DNA of 10,403 nucleotides from an uncultured Clostridia bacterium (GCA_947175655.1 CAMWNQ010000053.1:1-10403); one strand, 5' to 3'; positions 1 through 6,845 are shown, counted from the first letter of the stretch. Program-made: numbers and translations. Notes: generated by a model from the sequence alone, not told the origin.

Positions 1-5
1 TATTA

Positions 6-61
6 CAATAATTCATAATTTATAATTCATAATTATGCATTCTTAATTATGCATTATTATT
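6..61. repeat. Heptanucleotide tandem array, copy 1
   Basis: The stretch divides without remainder into eight 7-bp units: CAATAAT, TCATAAT, TTATAAT, TCATAAT, TATGCAT, TCTTAAT, TATGCAT, TATTATT. It stops directly against the G-rich ribosome binding site of the symporter gene. The arms at 7-20 and 45-58 are inverted repeats with one mismatch. The unit TATGAAT is the reverse complement of TCATAAT read in another register, so the array is a forward block followed by an inverted block. I see no convincing promoter in it. Confidence 0.8.
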
Positions 62-70
62 GGGGGTGTT

Positions 71-1393
71 ATGATGGATTTATTTATAAAAACAAGTATC
101 AGCAGTATTCTTGAAAGTATAAATAATTATGTATGGGGGTGGGGACTGATATGTCTGATATTACTTACCGGTATCATTTATACTTTGAAGTTGGGATTTC
201 CGCAGTTCAGAATGATAGAATTTCTTGTAAAATCGACAAAAAAAGAAAAAAACAGAAGAAAATCGACAAAAAATAATGAAGATTGTGAAAACTGTACAAA
301 AAAAACCGGTATATCACAGTTTAAAACAGTAACTGCGTCACTCGGTACGGCGATGGGAACAGGTAATATAGTAGGTGTTGCAACGGCTATATCAGTAGGA
401 GGAGCAGGAGCAGTGTTTTGGATATGGGTTTCCGCTTTTCTCGGAATGGCTCTTGTATATGCGGAAAACTATCTTAGTATGATATACCGAAAAAAAGACG
501 GTAATAATTGGCTTGGCGGAACTATATGTTATCTTAAATATGGGGTTGGTTCTGATATTCTGGCACTGATATTTTCAATATTCTGTATATTTGCGTCTTT
601 TGGAATGGGTGGAATGGTTCAGGCAAATTCGATTGCAAATGCAGTAGGAGAGTCACAGAAATCCAGAATTATTATTGCCATACTCATATTTATAACAGTG
701 TTTGCTGTTATTTCGGGAGGCATAAAACGTATAGGGAGTGCATCACAGGCAATAATACCATTTCTTACTTTTGCATATATAGCTGTATCCGTTGGAGTTC
801 TCATAAAGTACCATGAAAGACTTCCAGAAGCTTTTGGGAATATTTTCAAATCAGCATTTGACTTCAAATCTGCTGGAGGTTTTGCATTGTCCATAGGAAT
901 ACGGCGTGGGATTTTCTCAAATGAAGCTGGTCTTGGAAGTTCTCCAATAATGCATAGTGCATCTGAAAACGGTTCACCGTCAGCACAGGGAATGTGGAGT
1001 ATATTTGAAGTGTTTCTTGATACAATAGTATGCTGTACTCTTACGGCACTGGTTGTGATAGTGACAGGCAACTGCAATATGAATGGGGCATTTTCCTGCA
1101 TTCTTGGAAACGGAAGTAGTTTTTTTGTAAGTATAGCAATAATCCTTTTTGCATTCTGTACTGTTACAGGCTGGTATTATTGTGGTGAGTCGTCATTCAG
1201 GTACATATTCAGAAACAGATATATAAAAGAATACAGATTTTTATTTGCATTTATAGTATCTCTCGGAGCTGTATTCTCACTTGAAGATGTATGGACTTTA
1301 TCTGATATTTTCAATGGTCTTATGGCATTCCCGAATCTTCTTGCACTTATAATGCTTTGCCATAAAGTAAAAAGCGGTCAATCAGCCGTATAA
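71..1393 (+). CDS. Amino acid:cation symporter, AGCS family (alanine/glycine:Na+ symporter type)
   Basis: This is an integral membrane transporter of the alanine or glycine:cation symporter family (TC 2.A.25), which takes up small neutral amino acids with Na+ or H+. The family signature GTGNIVGVATAI is at residues 96-107. It is followed by a GGAGAVFWIWV segment and a YAE at 130-132. The second hallmark, GIRRGIFSNEAGLGSSP, is at 276-292. Hydrophobic segments recur along the whole chain (for example about 22-40, 112-130, 162-182, 198-216, 225-246, 312-332, 350-368, 388-404). The 440 residues match the family. Residues 53-80 form a long hydrophilic loop rich in Lys and Asn. Two ATGs lie in tandem (71 and 74); GGGGG at 62-66 is 4 nt from the first and 7 nt from the second, so 74 may be the true start. 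The gene is set off from its neighbours by repeat arrays on both sides and is probably transcribed alone. The substrate cannot be told from sequence alone. Confidence 0.93.
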   Translation: MMDLFIKTSISSILESINNYVWGWGLICLILLTGIIYTLKLGFPQFRMIEFLVKSTKKEKNRRKSTKNNEDCENCTKKTGISQFKTVTASLGTAMGTGNIVGVATAISVGGAGAVFWIWVSAFLGMALVYAENYLSMIYRKKDGNNWLGGTICYLKYGVGSDILALIFSIFCIFASFGMGGMVQANSIANAVGESQKSRIIIAILIFITVFAVISGGIKRIGSASQAIIPFLTFAYIAVSVGVLIKYHERLPEAFGNIFKSAFDFKSAGGFALSIGIRRGIFSNEAGLGSSPIMHSASENGSPSAQGMWSIFEVFLDTIVCCTLTALVVIVTGNCNMNGAFSCILGNGSSFFVSIAIILFAFCTVTGWYYCGESSFRYIFRNRYIKEYRFLFAFIVSLGAVFSLEDVWTLSDIFNGLMAFPNLLALIMLCHKVKSGQSAV

Positions 1394-1406
1394 TTTATAT
1401 TAAAAA

Positions 1407-1483
1407 TGCCAATTAATAATTTATAATTCATAATTAAGAATTAAAAATTATGAATTATAAATTATGCATTATGAATTATGATG
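1407..1483. repeat. Heptanucleotide tandem array, copy 2, with a 20-bp perfect inverted repeat
   Basis: From 1414 to 1476 the gap consists of nine 7-bp units in unbroken register: TAATAAT, TTATAAT, TCATAAT, TAAGAAT, TAAAAAT, TATGAAT, TATAAAT, TATGCAT, TATGAAT. A looser unit flanks it on each side. The arms 1416-1435 and 1446-1465 are perfect reverse complements around a 10-nt loop. The array fills nearly the whole gap between the symporter gene and the next gene. It supplies the spurious in-frame ATGs at 1478 and 1481 just upstream of the next gene. An AT-only hairpin without a GC stem or U-tract is not a standard terminator. Confidence 0.85.
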
Positions 1484-1498
1484 AGTGAGGTATTTTTT

Positions 1499-2602
1499 AT
1501 GAGTTATTATGGTGAAAAAGGCGGACTTAGTTTCAGAGATAATTTCTGTGAGGAGATAAACATTGTAGAAATCAGTGAAATTGCAGAACTTGGAGAACTC
1601 CTTGGCAGTGTTTTTAAAAGCATTGCAATAGGTACTGATGAATTTTCCAGAATATCAGAAATTCATACACTTGCCGGAGGAATGTCAAGAAGCGGTGCAG
1701 ATGTATTTATAGTAAATGATGTTATGCCAGTGTTCAAATATGGTATCAGGTCACTTGAATGTGAATGTGGTGTATACATTGCAGGCGAAAAAAAATTAAG
1801 AATACTTTTTTTTGATGAATATGGTATAGAAATGGCTGAAAAAGGAATTGTCAAGATATTTTCTGAAAAAATATCAGAAAATTTGTCGAAAAATATTCAA
1901 TCAGATTTATCTGAAAAAAGAGGCACAGTTTCTCAGGTATCACATATCCGTGAAGTCTATATAAACTCGCTTGAAAATATGATAAAAGAGAATTTCAGTC
2001 ATAATGCCGTAATAAGCTGTGGAAACAGAAGACTTTCAGAAATATGGCGTAATTTTTTCCATACCGACAAGAGCGATTTGATTTTTCAGGTATCAGAGGA
2101 CGGCGGACGTGTAAACTGCTATAGTACAGACTTTGGCTTTGTATCATATGAAAGACTTGTACTTGCTTGTTCAGCAATGAGGTGGCAGAACGGAAAAAAA
2201 GTTATACTTCCGAAAAATTTTCATTATGCCGGAGAAAATCTTGCAGAAAAGATGAAAGCTGATTTTGAATATCTTAATGAAAGAAATCATAGGGAAGCCT
2301 TTGAAGAAAAATTTATATCAGATGCTCTCTGTCTTTGTATAGAGCTTATGAATACGGGCAGGAGTATTCCTGATATAATGAAAAATCTTCCTGAATTTTA
2401 CACTGCAAAACGTGAGATAGTGACTGATTTTTCTATGCGTGATTCTGAAAAGACATTGTTTTCTCCGGAGGGAAGAATAAATCTTTCCAAGACTGGCAAA
2501 AACCGTATAACATTGACAGTACAGTCTATGAGTATGGAAACAGCGTCAGAACTTTGCGGAAAGTGGGAAAGACTCATACTTGAAAAAAATAAAAAATGCT
2601 GA
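1499..2602 (+). CDS. Degenerate alpha-D-phosphohexomutase-like protein (probable pseudoenzyme)
   Basis: I read this 367-residue protein as a shortened member of the phosphoglucomutase/phosphomannomutase/GlmM superfamily. Domain 1 follows the family pattern: a helix at 27-40, AIGTDEFSR at 43-51 (where GRDTR stands in active enzymes), a helix ending in SGAD at 65-68, then a PVFKYGIR strand-helix. At 91-99 the segment GVYIAGEKK sits where the catalytic serine loop (TASHNP) belongs, and the serine is absent. Residues 142-175 (GTV, YINSLENMI, then VISCGN) match the link into domain 2. The metal site DxDGDR is reduced to EDGGR at 200-204. The GExSGH sugar-binding motif of domain 3 is missing. In domain 4 the RxSGTEP phosphate loop is replaced by KTGKNR at 331-336, while the following VQSMSMETASELC helix is kept. 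Active relatives have about 450 residues. GTGAGG-like SD sequence GTGAGG at 1485-1490, 8 nt before 1499, favours this start over the in-frame ATGs at 1478 and 1481, which lie in the repeat. The superfamily call is my pattern matching; loss of catalysis is inference. Confidence 0.68.
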   Translation: MSYYGEKGGLSFRDNFCEEINIVEISEIAELGELLGSVFKSIAIGTDEFSRISEIHTLAGGMSRSGADVFIVNDVMPVFKYGIRSLECECGVYIAGEKKLRILFFDEYGIEMAEKGIVKIFSEKISENLSKNIQSDLSEKRGTVSQVSHIREVYINSLENMIKENFSHNAVISCGNRRLSEIWRNFFHTDKSDLIFQVSEDGGRVNCYSTDFGFVSYERLVLACSAMRWQNGKKVILPKNFHYAGENLAEKMKADFEYLNERNHREAFEEKFISDALCLCIELMNTGRSIPDIMKNLPEFYTAKREIVTDFSMRDSEKTLFSPEGRINLSKTGKNRITLTVQSMSMETASELCGKWERLILEKNKKC

Positions 2603-2634
2603 AAATTCACAATTTATAATTATGAATTATGAAT
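2600..2634. repeat. Heptanucleotide tandem array, copy 3
   Basis: Five units in register: TGAAAAT, TCACAAT, TTATAAT, TATGAAT, TATGAAT. The TGA stop codon of the preceding gene is the first three bases of the first unit. The segments 2604-2614 and 2625-2635 are inverted repeats with one mismatch, again with the unit orientation flipping partway. Confidence 0.75.
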
Positions 2635-2661
2635 TACAAAAGTTTCATTGTTTTTTTTCAC

Positions 2662-2690
2662 TTGACAGATTATAATTGATAATGTATAAT
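2662..2690 (+). promoter_or_regulatory. Consensus sigma-A promoter for the rnj-gdpP-rplI-dnaB cluster
   Basis: TTGACA at 2662-2667 and TATAAT at 2685-2690 are separated by exactly 17 bp, so both boxes and the spacing match the housekeeping consensus. A run of eight T residues just upstream (2651-2658) could act as an UP-like element. Transcription would begin near 2696-2698, about 250 nt ahead of the ribonuclease J start codon. The -10 hexamer is the end of a 7-bp unit (GTATAAT) in a short array at 2670-2690. Confidence 0.85.
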
Positions 2691-2696
2691 ATATAT

Positions 2697-2947
2697 TATG
2701 TGTATTTTGAATTTACTGGTAAAGGTTGTCTGTTCCTTTAACAGAAAAATAATAAGGATTCTCCATCCTCTTTAGGTGGTGAGAGGAATTGTCAAGTAAA
2801 ATGAACGGCAGTGACGGGCGGAATGAAATAGTATCCTTTACTGATACGAGGCAATCCATAATATAGATTATTGCCATATTCCTGAAAATGCCAGTGTGGA
2901 TTGAAAAAATCAAAAAAATATCCATATCAAGAAAGTGAGGTTATCGT
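2697..2947 (+). promoter_or_regulatory. Long structured 5' leader of ribonuclease J, or an independent non-coding RNA
   Basis: This is the transcribed part of the only gap longer than 300 bases. Perfect small stems can be seen by eye: 2729-2734 with 2740-2745, 2766-2771 with 2782-2787, 2831-2835 with 2843-2847, and 2850-2855 with 2870-2875. A closing helix is possible between 2715-2721 and 2889-2895, extended by 2710-2714 with 2898-2902. A competing 9-bp helix joins 2717-2725 to 2835-2843. The segment is richer in G and C (about 2761-2855) than the other intergenic DNA here, which is unusual for this genome. No riboswitch, T-box, tmRNA or RNase P consensus that I know is present. No U-tract terminator follows, so it may simply be the mRNA leader. 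It ends in the SD sequence GTGAGG (2935-2940), 7 nt before the GTG start. The pairings are visible; the function is unknown. Confidence 0.6.
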
Positions 2948-4804
2948 GTGAACGAAAAAGAAAATCAGAAAAAAATTACAGAAAACTACAATCAAAGATA
3001 TGCTCGCATAAAACGAGACAAGGATTTGTTTTCCACAACAAAATCAGAAGTGAAATCTGAAACAAAACCGGTCAGGGATTATTATAGCAATGAAAGAGTC
3101 GAAAGAAAAGAAAAAAATGATAAAAAGGAAAAAAGAGAAATCCGAAGAACTCCAGTCAGAATTATTCCTCTTGGCGGTCTTAACGAAATCGGAAAGAATA
3201 TGACAGTATTTGAATGTTCAAACGATATGTTCATTATTGACTGTGGTCTTGCATTTCCTGATGCAGATATGTTCGGTGTTGACATTGTTATTCCTGATTT
3301 TACCTATGTTGAAAGAAATGAAGAAAGACTCAGAGGTATTATCATCACTCACGGTCACGAAGACCATATAGGCGGACTTGTCTATCTTCTGAAAAAGGTC
3401 AATGTTCCTGTTTATGGAACTAAACTCACTCTCGGACTTGTTGAAAGCAAGCTCAAGGAACATGGTCTTTCTGGAAAAGTAAAGCTCAATGTTGTTGAAC
3501 CAAGAAAAATGATAAGAATGGGTTGTATGTCAGTAGAGCTTATAAAAGTAAATCATTCTATACCGGATGCTGTAGGTATGGCGATTTATACTCCGGCAGG
3601 AACGATAGTCCATACAGGGGATTTTAAAGTTGATTTTTCGCCAATAAATGATGATATTATAGACCTCCGCAAATTCGGTGAACTTGGTAACAGAAACGTG
3701 CTTGCACTTATGTCAGACTCCACAAATGCAGAACGTCCGGGATATACACAGTCTGAAAAGAAGGTCGGTGAATCCTTTGAAAAGCTTTTTGAAAAGGCAG
3801 TGGGCAGAAGAATTATAATTGCTACTTTCTCTTCAAATATCCACCGTGTTCAGCAGATTGTAGATTGTGCGGAAAAATATGGAAGAAAAGTTGCAGTATT
3901 CGGAAGAAGTATGATAAATGTAATCAGCACTGCAATGGAACTCGGTTATCTTAAAGTTCCGCAGGGAATATTCATTGATATTGAAATGATGAATGAGTAT
4001 GACTCTGACAGAATAGTTCTTATTACGACAGGAAGTCAGGGAGAACCTATGTCAGCTCTTACAAGAATGGCTATGAATGACCATAAAAAAGTAAATATAA
4101 CTCCAATGGACTTTATCATTATTTCTGCAAAGCCTATCCCTGGAAATGAAAAATATGTTACAAGAGTAGTAAATGAACTTATGAAGTCAGGGGCAGAAGT
4201 TGTATATGAAGCTATGTATGAAGTTCACGTTTCTGGACACGCTTGTCAGGAAGAACTCAAACTTATGCTTGCACTTACAAAACCTAAATTCTTCATACCT
4301 GTTCACGGTGAGTACAAGCATCTCAAAAAGCACGCTTCCCTTGCACGTGAAGTCGGTATACCAGAGGAAAATATCATCATAGGTGAAATAGGAAATGTTA
4401 TTGAAACTGACGGTACAAGAATGTCAGTAATTTCACAGGTTCCAGCTGGCAGAACTCTTGTTGATGGTCTTGGAGTGGGTGATGTAGGTTCGATTGTCCT
4501 CAGAGACAGAAAGCATCTTGCACAGGATGGTCTTATAATCATAGTAGTGGGACTTGAAAGAGCTACAAATACAATAGTAGCAGGCCCTGATATTATTTCA
4601 AGAGGTTTTGTATATGTCCGTGAATCGGAAGAACTTATGGAAAATTCTAAAAATGTACTTATCAATACTCTTAACTGCTGTTCAGCTAGCGAGTTTAAGG
4701 AATGGAATACACTTAAAGGAAAAATGCGTGATGCACTTTCAGACTATATTTATCAGAAGACCAAGAGAAGTCCTATGATTCTGCCGATTATTATGGAGAC
4801 GTAA
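2948..4804 (+). CDS. rnjA: Ribonuclease J
   Basis: A metallo-beta-lactamase/beta-CASP ribonuclease with 5'-3' exonuclease and endonuclease activity, central to mRNA decay and rRNA maturation in Firmicutes; cytoplasmic. The Zn-binding motif HGHEDH is at residues 135-140, further ligands are in NHS at 202-204 and TGDFK at 223-227, and the last metal-ligand region is PVHGEY at 451-456. SDSTNAERPG (256-264) and TGSQGEP (361-367) are typical of the beta-CASP part, and VSGHA is at 428-432. The C-terminal domain (about 490-618) is present. At 618 residues it exceeds the usual length of about 555 because of a charged, Lys/Glu-rich N-terminal extension of roughly 65 residues before the RTPVRIIPLGG core. 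The start is GTG with a good SD (GTGAGG, 7 nt upstream). It follows a consensus promoter and long leader, and gdpP begins 28 nt after its stop. Whether it is the RNase J1 or J2 counterpart cannot be decided, but all catalytic residues are intact, as in J1. Confidence 0.95.
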   Translation: MNEKENQKKITENYNQRYARIKRDKDLFSTTKSEVKSETKPVRDYYSNERVERKEKNDKKEKREIRRTPVRIIPLGGLNEIGKNMTVFECSNDMFIIDCGLAFPDADMFGVDIVIPDFTYVERNEERLRGIIITHGHEDHIGGLVYLLKKVNVPVYGTKLTLGLVESKLKEHGLSGKVKLNVVEPRKMIRMGCMSVELIKVNHSIPDAVGMAIYTPAGTIVHTGDFKVDFSPINDDIIDLRKFGELGNRNVLALMSDSTNAERPGYTQSEKKVGESFEKLFEKAVGRRIIIATFSSNIHRVQQIVDCAEKYGRKVAVFGRSMINVISTAMELGYLKVPQGIFIDIEMMNEYDSDRIVLITTGSQGEPMSALTRMAMNDHKKVNITPMDFIIISAKPIPGNEKYVTRVVNELMKSGAEVVYEAMYEVHVSGHACQEELKLMLALTKPKFFIPVHGEYKHLKKHASLAREVGIPEENIIIGEIGNVIETDGTRMSVISQVPAGRTLVDGLGVGDVGSIVLRDRKHLAQDGLIIIVVGLERATNTIVAGPDIISRGFVYVRESEELMENSKNVLINTLNCCSASEFKEWNTLKGKMRDALSDYIYQKTKRSPMILPIIMET

Positions 4805-4832
4805 AAAAAGTCTGCGGAACGGAGATGAAGAA

Positions 4833-6806
4833 ATGAGAAAAAAATTTCCTCTTGCACTGATAATAATATCAATACTGATGTTTTTCTGTGAACTTGTGGC
4901 ATCTTCTATGCTCTGCAAATACAGCGTAAGGGAATTTATGGCTATATCAGTACCGGCAGCAATATTATGTATAGTATTCATATCACTGCTGGCTGCTGAT
5001 TTCAAGCATATGTACAGGCACGTCAGCAAAATGACCTCAAAACTTGAACAGAGTGGGGCAGAGTTTATAAGCTCTCTCCCTGCACCTGTTGCGGTAGTGG
5101 ATAATGAAGGCATTGTTGTATGGTATAATGAATTCTTTAGGGAAACTGTTGCGGCGGAACAGGATATTTTCGGATATTCCATACTTGATTACATCAATCT
5201 TGATTTTGATGCTTTAAAAAAGGGTACTGAATGCATATGTCATGTAAATGGTAGCAGTTACAAGGTAAGGCCTATGACATCTTCAGGAGATGAGGCGGAA
5301 AATATTACAGTCCTTTATTTCTCTGATGTGACAGATTTTATGAAACTCGAAAAGACTTTCAATGATACCAGACAGTCAGTAGTAATACTTGTCATAGATA
5401 ATTATGATGATATAATGCAGAATGCTAAGGAAACCGAAAAAGCTAAGACTTCCGTTGAAACCGAACAGCTTCTTGAAAATTTTATGAACGGTACAAACGG
5501 GATAGTAAAAAAAGTTTCAGGCAATACATTTATAGCAGTACTTGAAAATAAATATCTTAATCGTATAATTGAAGATAAGTTTAAAATACTTGATTCTGCA
5601 AGAGAAATAAAAGTAGGCGAACGCAATACCTCTCTTACTTTTTCAATAGGAGTAGGTCAGGGAGCAGGTTCGCTTGATGAAAGTGAAAAAATTGCAAGAC
5701 AGTGTCTTGATATGGCTCTTGGACGTGGCGGAGACCAAGCCGTAGTAAAAACGGAAAACGGTTTCAGATTTTTCGGAGGAGTTTCAAAGGGTGTTGAAAA
5801 AAAATCACGTGCAAAAACACGTATCATTGCAAATACCTTACAGGAATTTATAGAAAAGTCTGACAATATATTTATAATGGGTCATAATTTCGGCGATTTA
5901 GACTCAATAGGCTCTGCTACTGGTATGGCGGCAGCTATAAAGCTTCTGGATAAAAGTGCTTATGTAGTTGTTGACCGTAAAAAAAATCTTGCGATACAAC
6001 TTATTGAGTATGTTGAAAATACAACAAAGACTGATTTCTATATTTCACCTCAGACTGCTGTTGATGCTTTGGGTGAAAATGACTTACTTATAATTGTCGA
6101 TACCCATAACAAGAATTTTATTGAAAGCAGGGAACTATATAAAAAAGCAAAAAATGTTGTTGTTATTGACCACCATAGAAAAAATGTGAATTTTATTGAC
6201 AATGCGGTAATATTTCATCACGAACCGTATGCATCATCAGCATCAGAGATGGTTACTGAAATAGTGCAGTATTTCAAATTTAATGGGTCAGTCAGTCTTG
6301 ATTCTTGCTATGCGGAAGCACTTCTTGCCGGCATAACACTTGATACTAAAAACTTTGTTATGAAAACAGGCGTTAGAACCTTTGAGGCGGCGGCATATCT
6401 TAAAAAGCTCGGAGCAGATACTGTTACAGTAAAATCGCTCTTTGCAAATTCAATAGATTCCTACAAGAGAAGAACTCAGATAGTTTCTTCTGCGAATATC
6501 CACAACAGATGTGCAATAGCTTCAACAGAACTTAAAAGTGATGATATACGTCTTATATCACCTCAGGCGGCAGATGAACTTCTTGGTATTTCCGGAGTTG
6601 ATGCCTCATTTGTAATATATAAGACGGGTGATACAGTAAATATATCAGCACGTTCACTTGGCGCAATGAATGTTCAGATTATTATGGAGACTCTCGGCGG
6701 TGGAGGACATCAGACTATGGCTGCGGTTCAGATTAAGGATATATCTGTTCAGGAAGCTGTCGAAAAACTTAAAAAGGCTATTGATGATTTCACGCAAAAC
6801 AACTAA
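4833..6806 (+). CDS. gdpP: Cyclic-di-AMP phosphodiesterase GdpP (DHH/DHHA1 family)
   Basis: A membrane-anchored enzyme that hydrolyses c-di-AMP to pApA and so sets the level of a messenger controlling potassium, osmotic and wall homeostasis. Two membrane segments lie at about 6-28 and 36-55. A PAS-like domain covers about 76-170. A degenerate GGDEF domain covers about 180-310, where SGNTF (229-233) occupies the place of the catalytic motif. The DHH phosphoesterase domain follows: MGHNFGDLDS at 349-358 supplies His351, Asp355 and Asp357, VDTH at 422-425 supplies Asp423, DHH is at 446-448, and GITLD at 500-504 supplies Asp504. The DHHA1 domain ends with GGGGHQ at 622-627. Length 657 equals that of Bacillus GdpP, and all metal ligands look intact. 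An SD (GGAG, 4821-4824) lies 8 nt before the ATG. It is followed by rplI and dnaB as in many Firmicutes. Its TAA stop is part of a small repeat array. Confidence 0.95.
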   Translation: MRKKFPLALIIISILMFFCELVASSMLCKYSVREFMAISVPAAILCIVFISLLAADFKHMYRHVSKMTSKLEQSGAEFISSLPAPVAVVDNEGIVVWYNEFFRETVAAEQDIFGYSILDYINLDFDALKKGTECICHVNGSSYKVRPMTSSGDEAENITVLYFSDVTDFMKLEKTFNDTRQSVVILVIDNYDDIMQNAKETEKAKTSVETEQLLENFMNGTNGIVKKVSGNTFIAVLENKYLNRIIEDKFKILDSAREIKVGERNTSLTFSIGVGQGAGSLDESEKIARQCLDMALGRGGDQAVVKTENGFRFFGGVSKGVEKKSRAKTRIIANTLQEFIEKSDNIFIMGHNFGDLDSIGSATGMAAAIKLLDKSAYVVVDRKKNLAIQLIEYVENTTKTDFYISPQTAVDALGENDLLIIVDTHNKNFIESRELYKKAKNVVVIDHHRKNVNFIDNAVIFHHEPYASSASEMVTEIVQYFKFNGSVSLDSCYAEALLAGITLDTKNFVMKTGVRTFEAAAYLKKLGADTVTVKSLFANSIDSYKRRTQIVSSANIHNRCAIASTELKSDDIRLISPQAADELLGISGVDASFVIYKTGDTVNISARSLGAMNVQIIMETLGGGGHQTMAAVQIKDISVQEAVEKLKKAIDDFTQNN

Positions 6807-6824
6807 TAATTATAAATTATGAAT
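6804..6824. repeat. Heptanucleotide tandem array, copy 4 (short)
   Basis: Three units, TAATAAT, TATAAAT and TATGAAT, continue the same 7-bp register found in the other gaps. The gdpP stop codon TAA is the start of the first unit. It lies inside the probable operon, between gdpP and the SD of rplI (AGAGG at 6831-6835). Confidence 0.6.
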
Positions 6825-6845
6825 TAAAAAAGAGGTTTTAAAGAT

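Noticed and set aside
619..1101. Long - strand open frame inside the symporter gene
   Set aside because: Shadow of the + strand gene, which has clear family motifs; no SD and no recognisable protein.
1416..1465. AT-only inverted repeat as a rho-independent terminator
   Set aside because: It has almost no GC pairs in the stem and no U-tract after it, and it is better explained by the heptanucleotide array.
1478..1498. Earlier ATG starts at 1478 and 1481 for the 1499-2602 gene
   Set aside because: They lie in or at the edge of the repeat array and have no SD, whereas GTGAGG sits 8 nt before 1499.
2774..2790. T-box-like sequence (AGGTGGT followed by a G-rich stretch)
   Set aside because: The T-box core needs GGGTGGTACCGCG and a downstream terminator/antiterminator; neither is present, and RNase J is not a typical T-box target.
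2811..2821. Eleven bases whose complement, CCGCCCGTCAC, is identical to a universal 16S rRNA stretch
   Set aside because: The flanking bases do not match 16S rRNA on either side, so this is a chance identity and not an rRNA fragment.
2713..2925. A 70-codon open frame on the - strand across the leader
   Set aside because: No SD precedes its ATG, it is antisense to the promoter-driven leader, and I recognise no family. Its continuity could follow from the structured RNA on the other strand. Not fully excluded.
2899..2925. GATT/AATC hairpin followed by an A-rich run as a terminator
   Set aside because: On the + strand the tract is A, not U, and the stem is only 4 bp. On the - strand it would be a T-rich run with a very weak stem.
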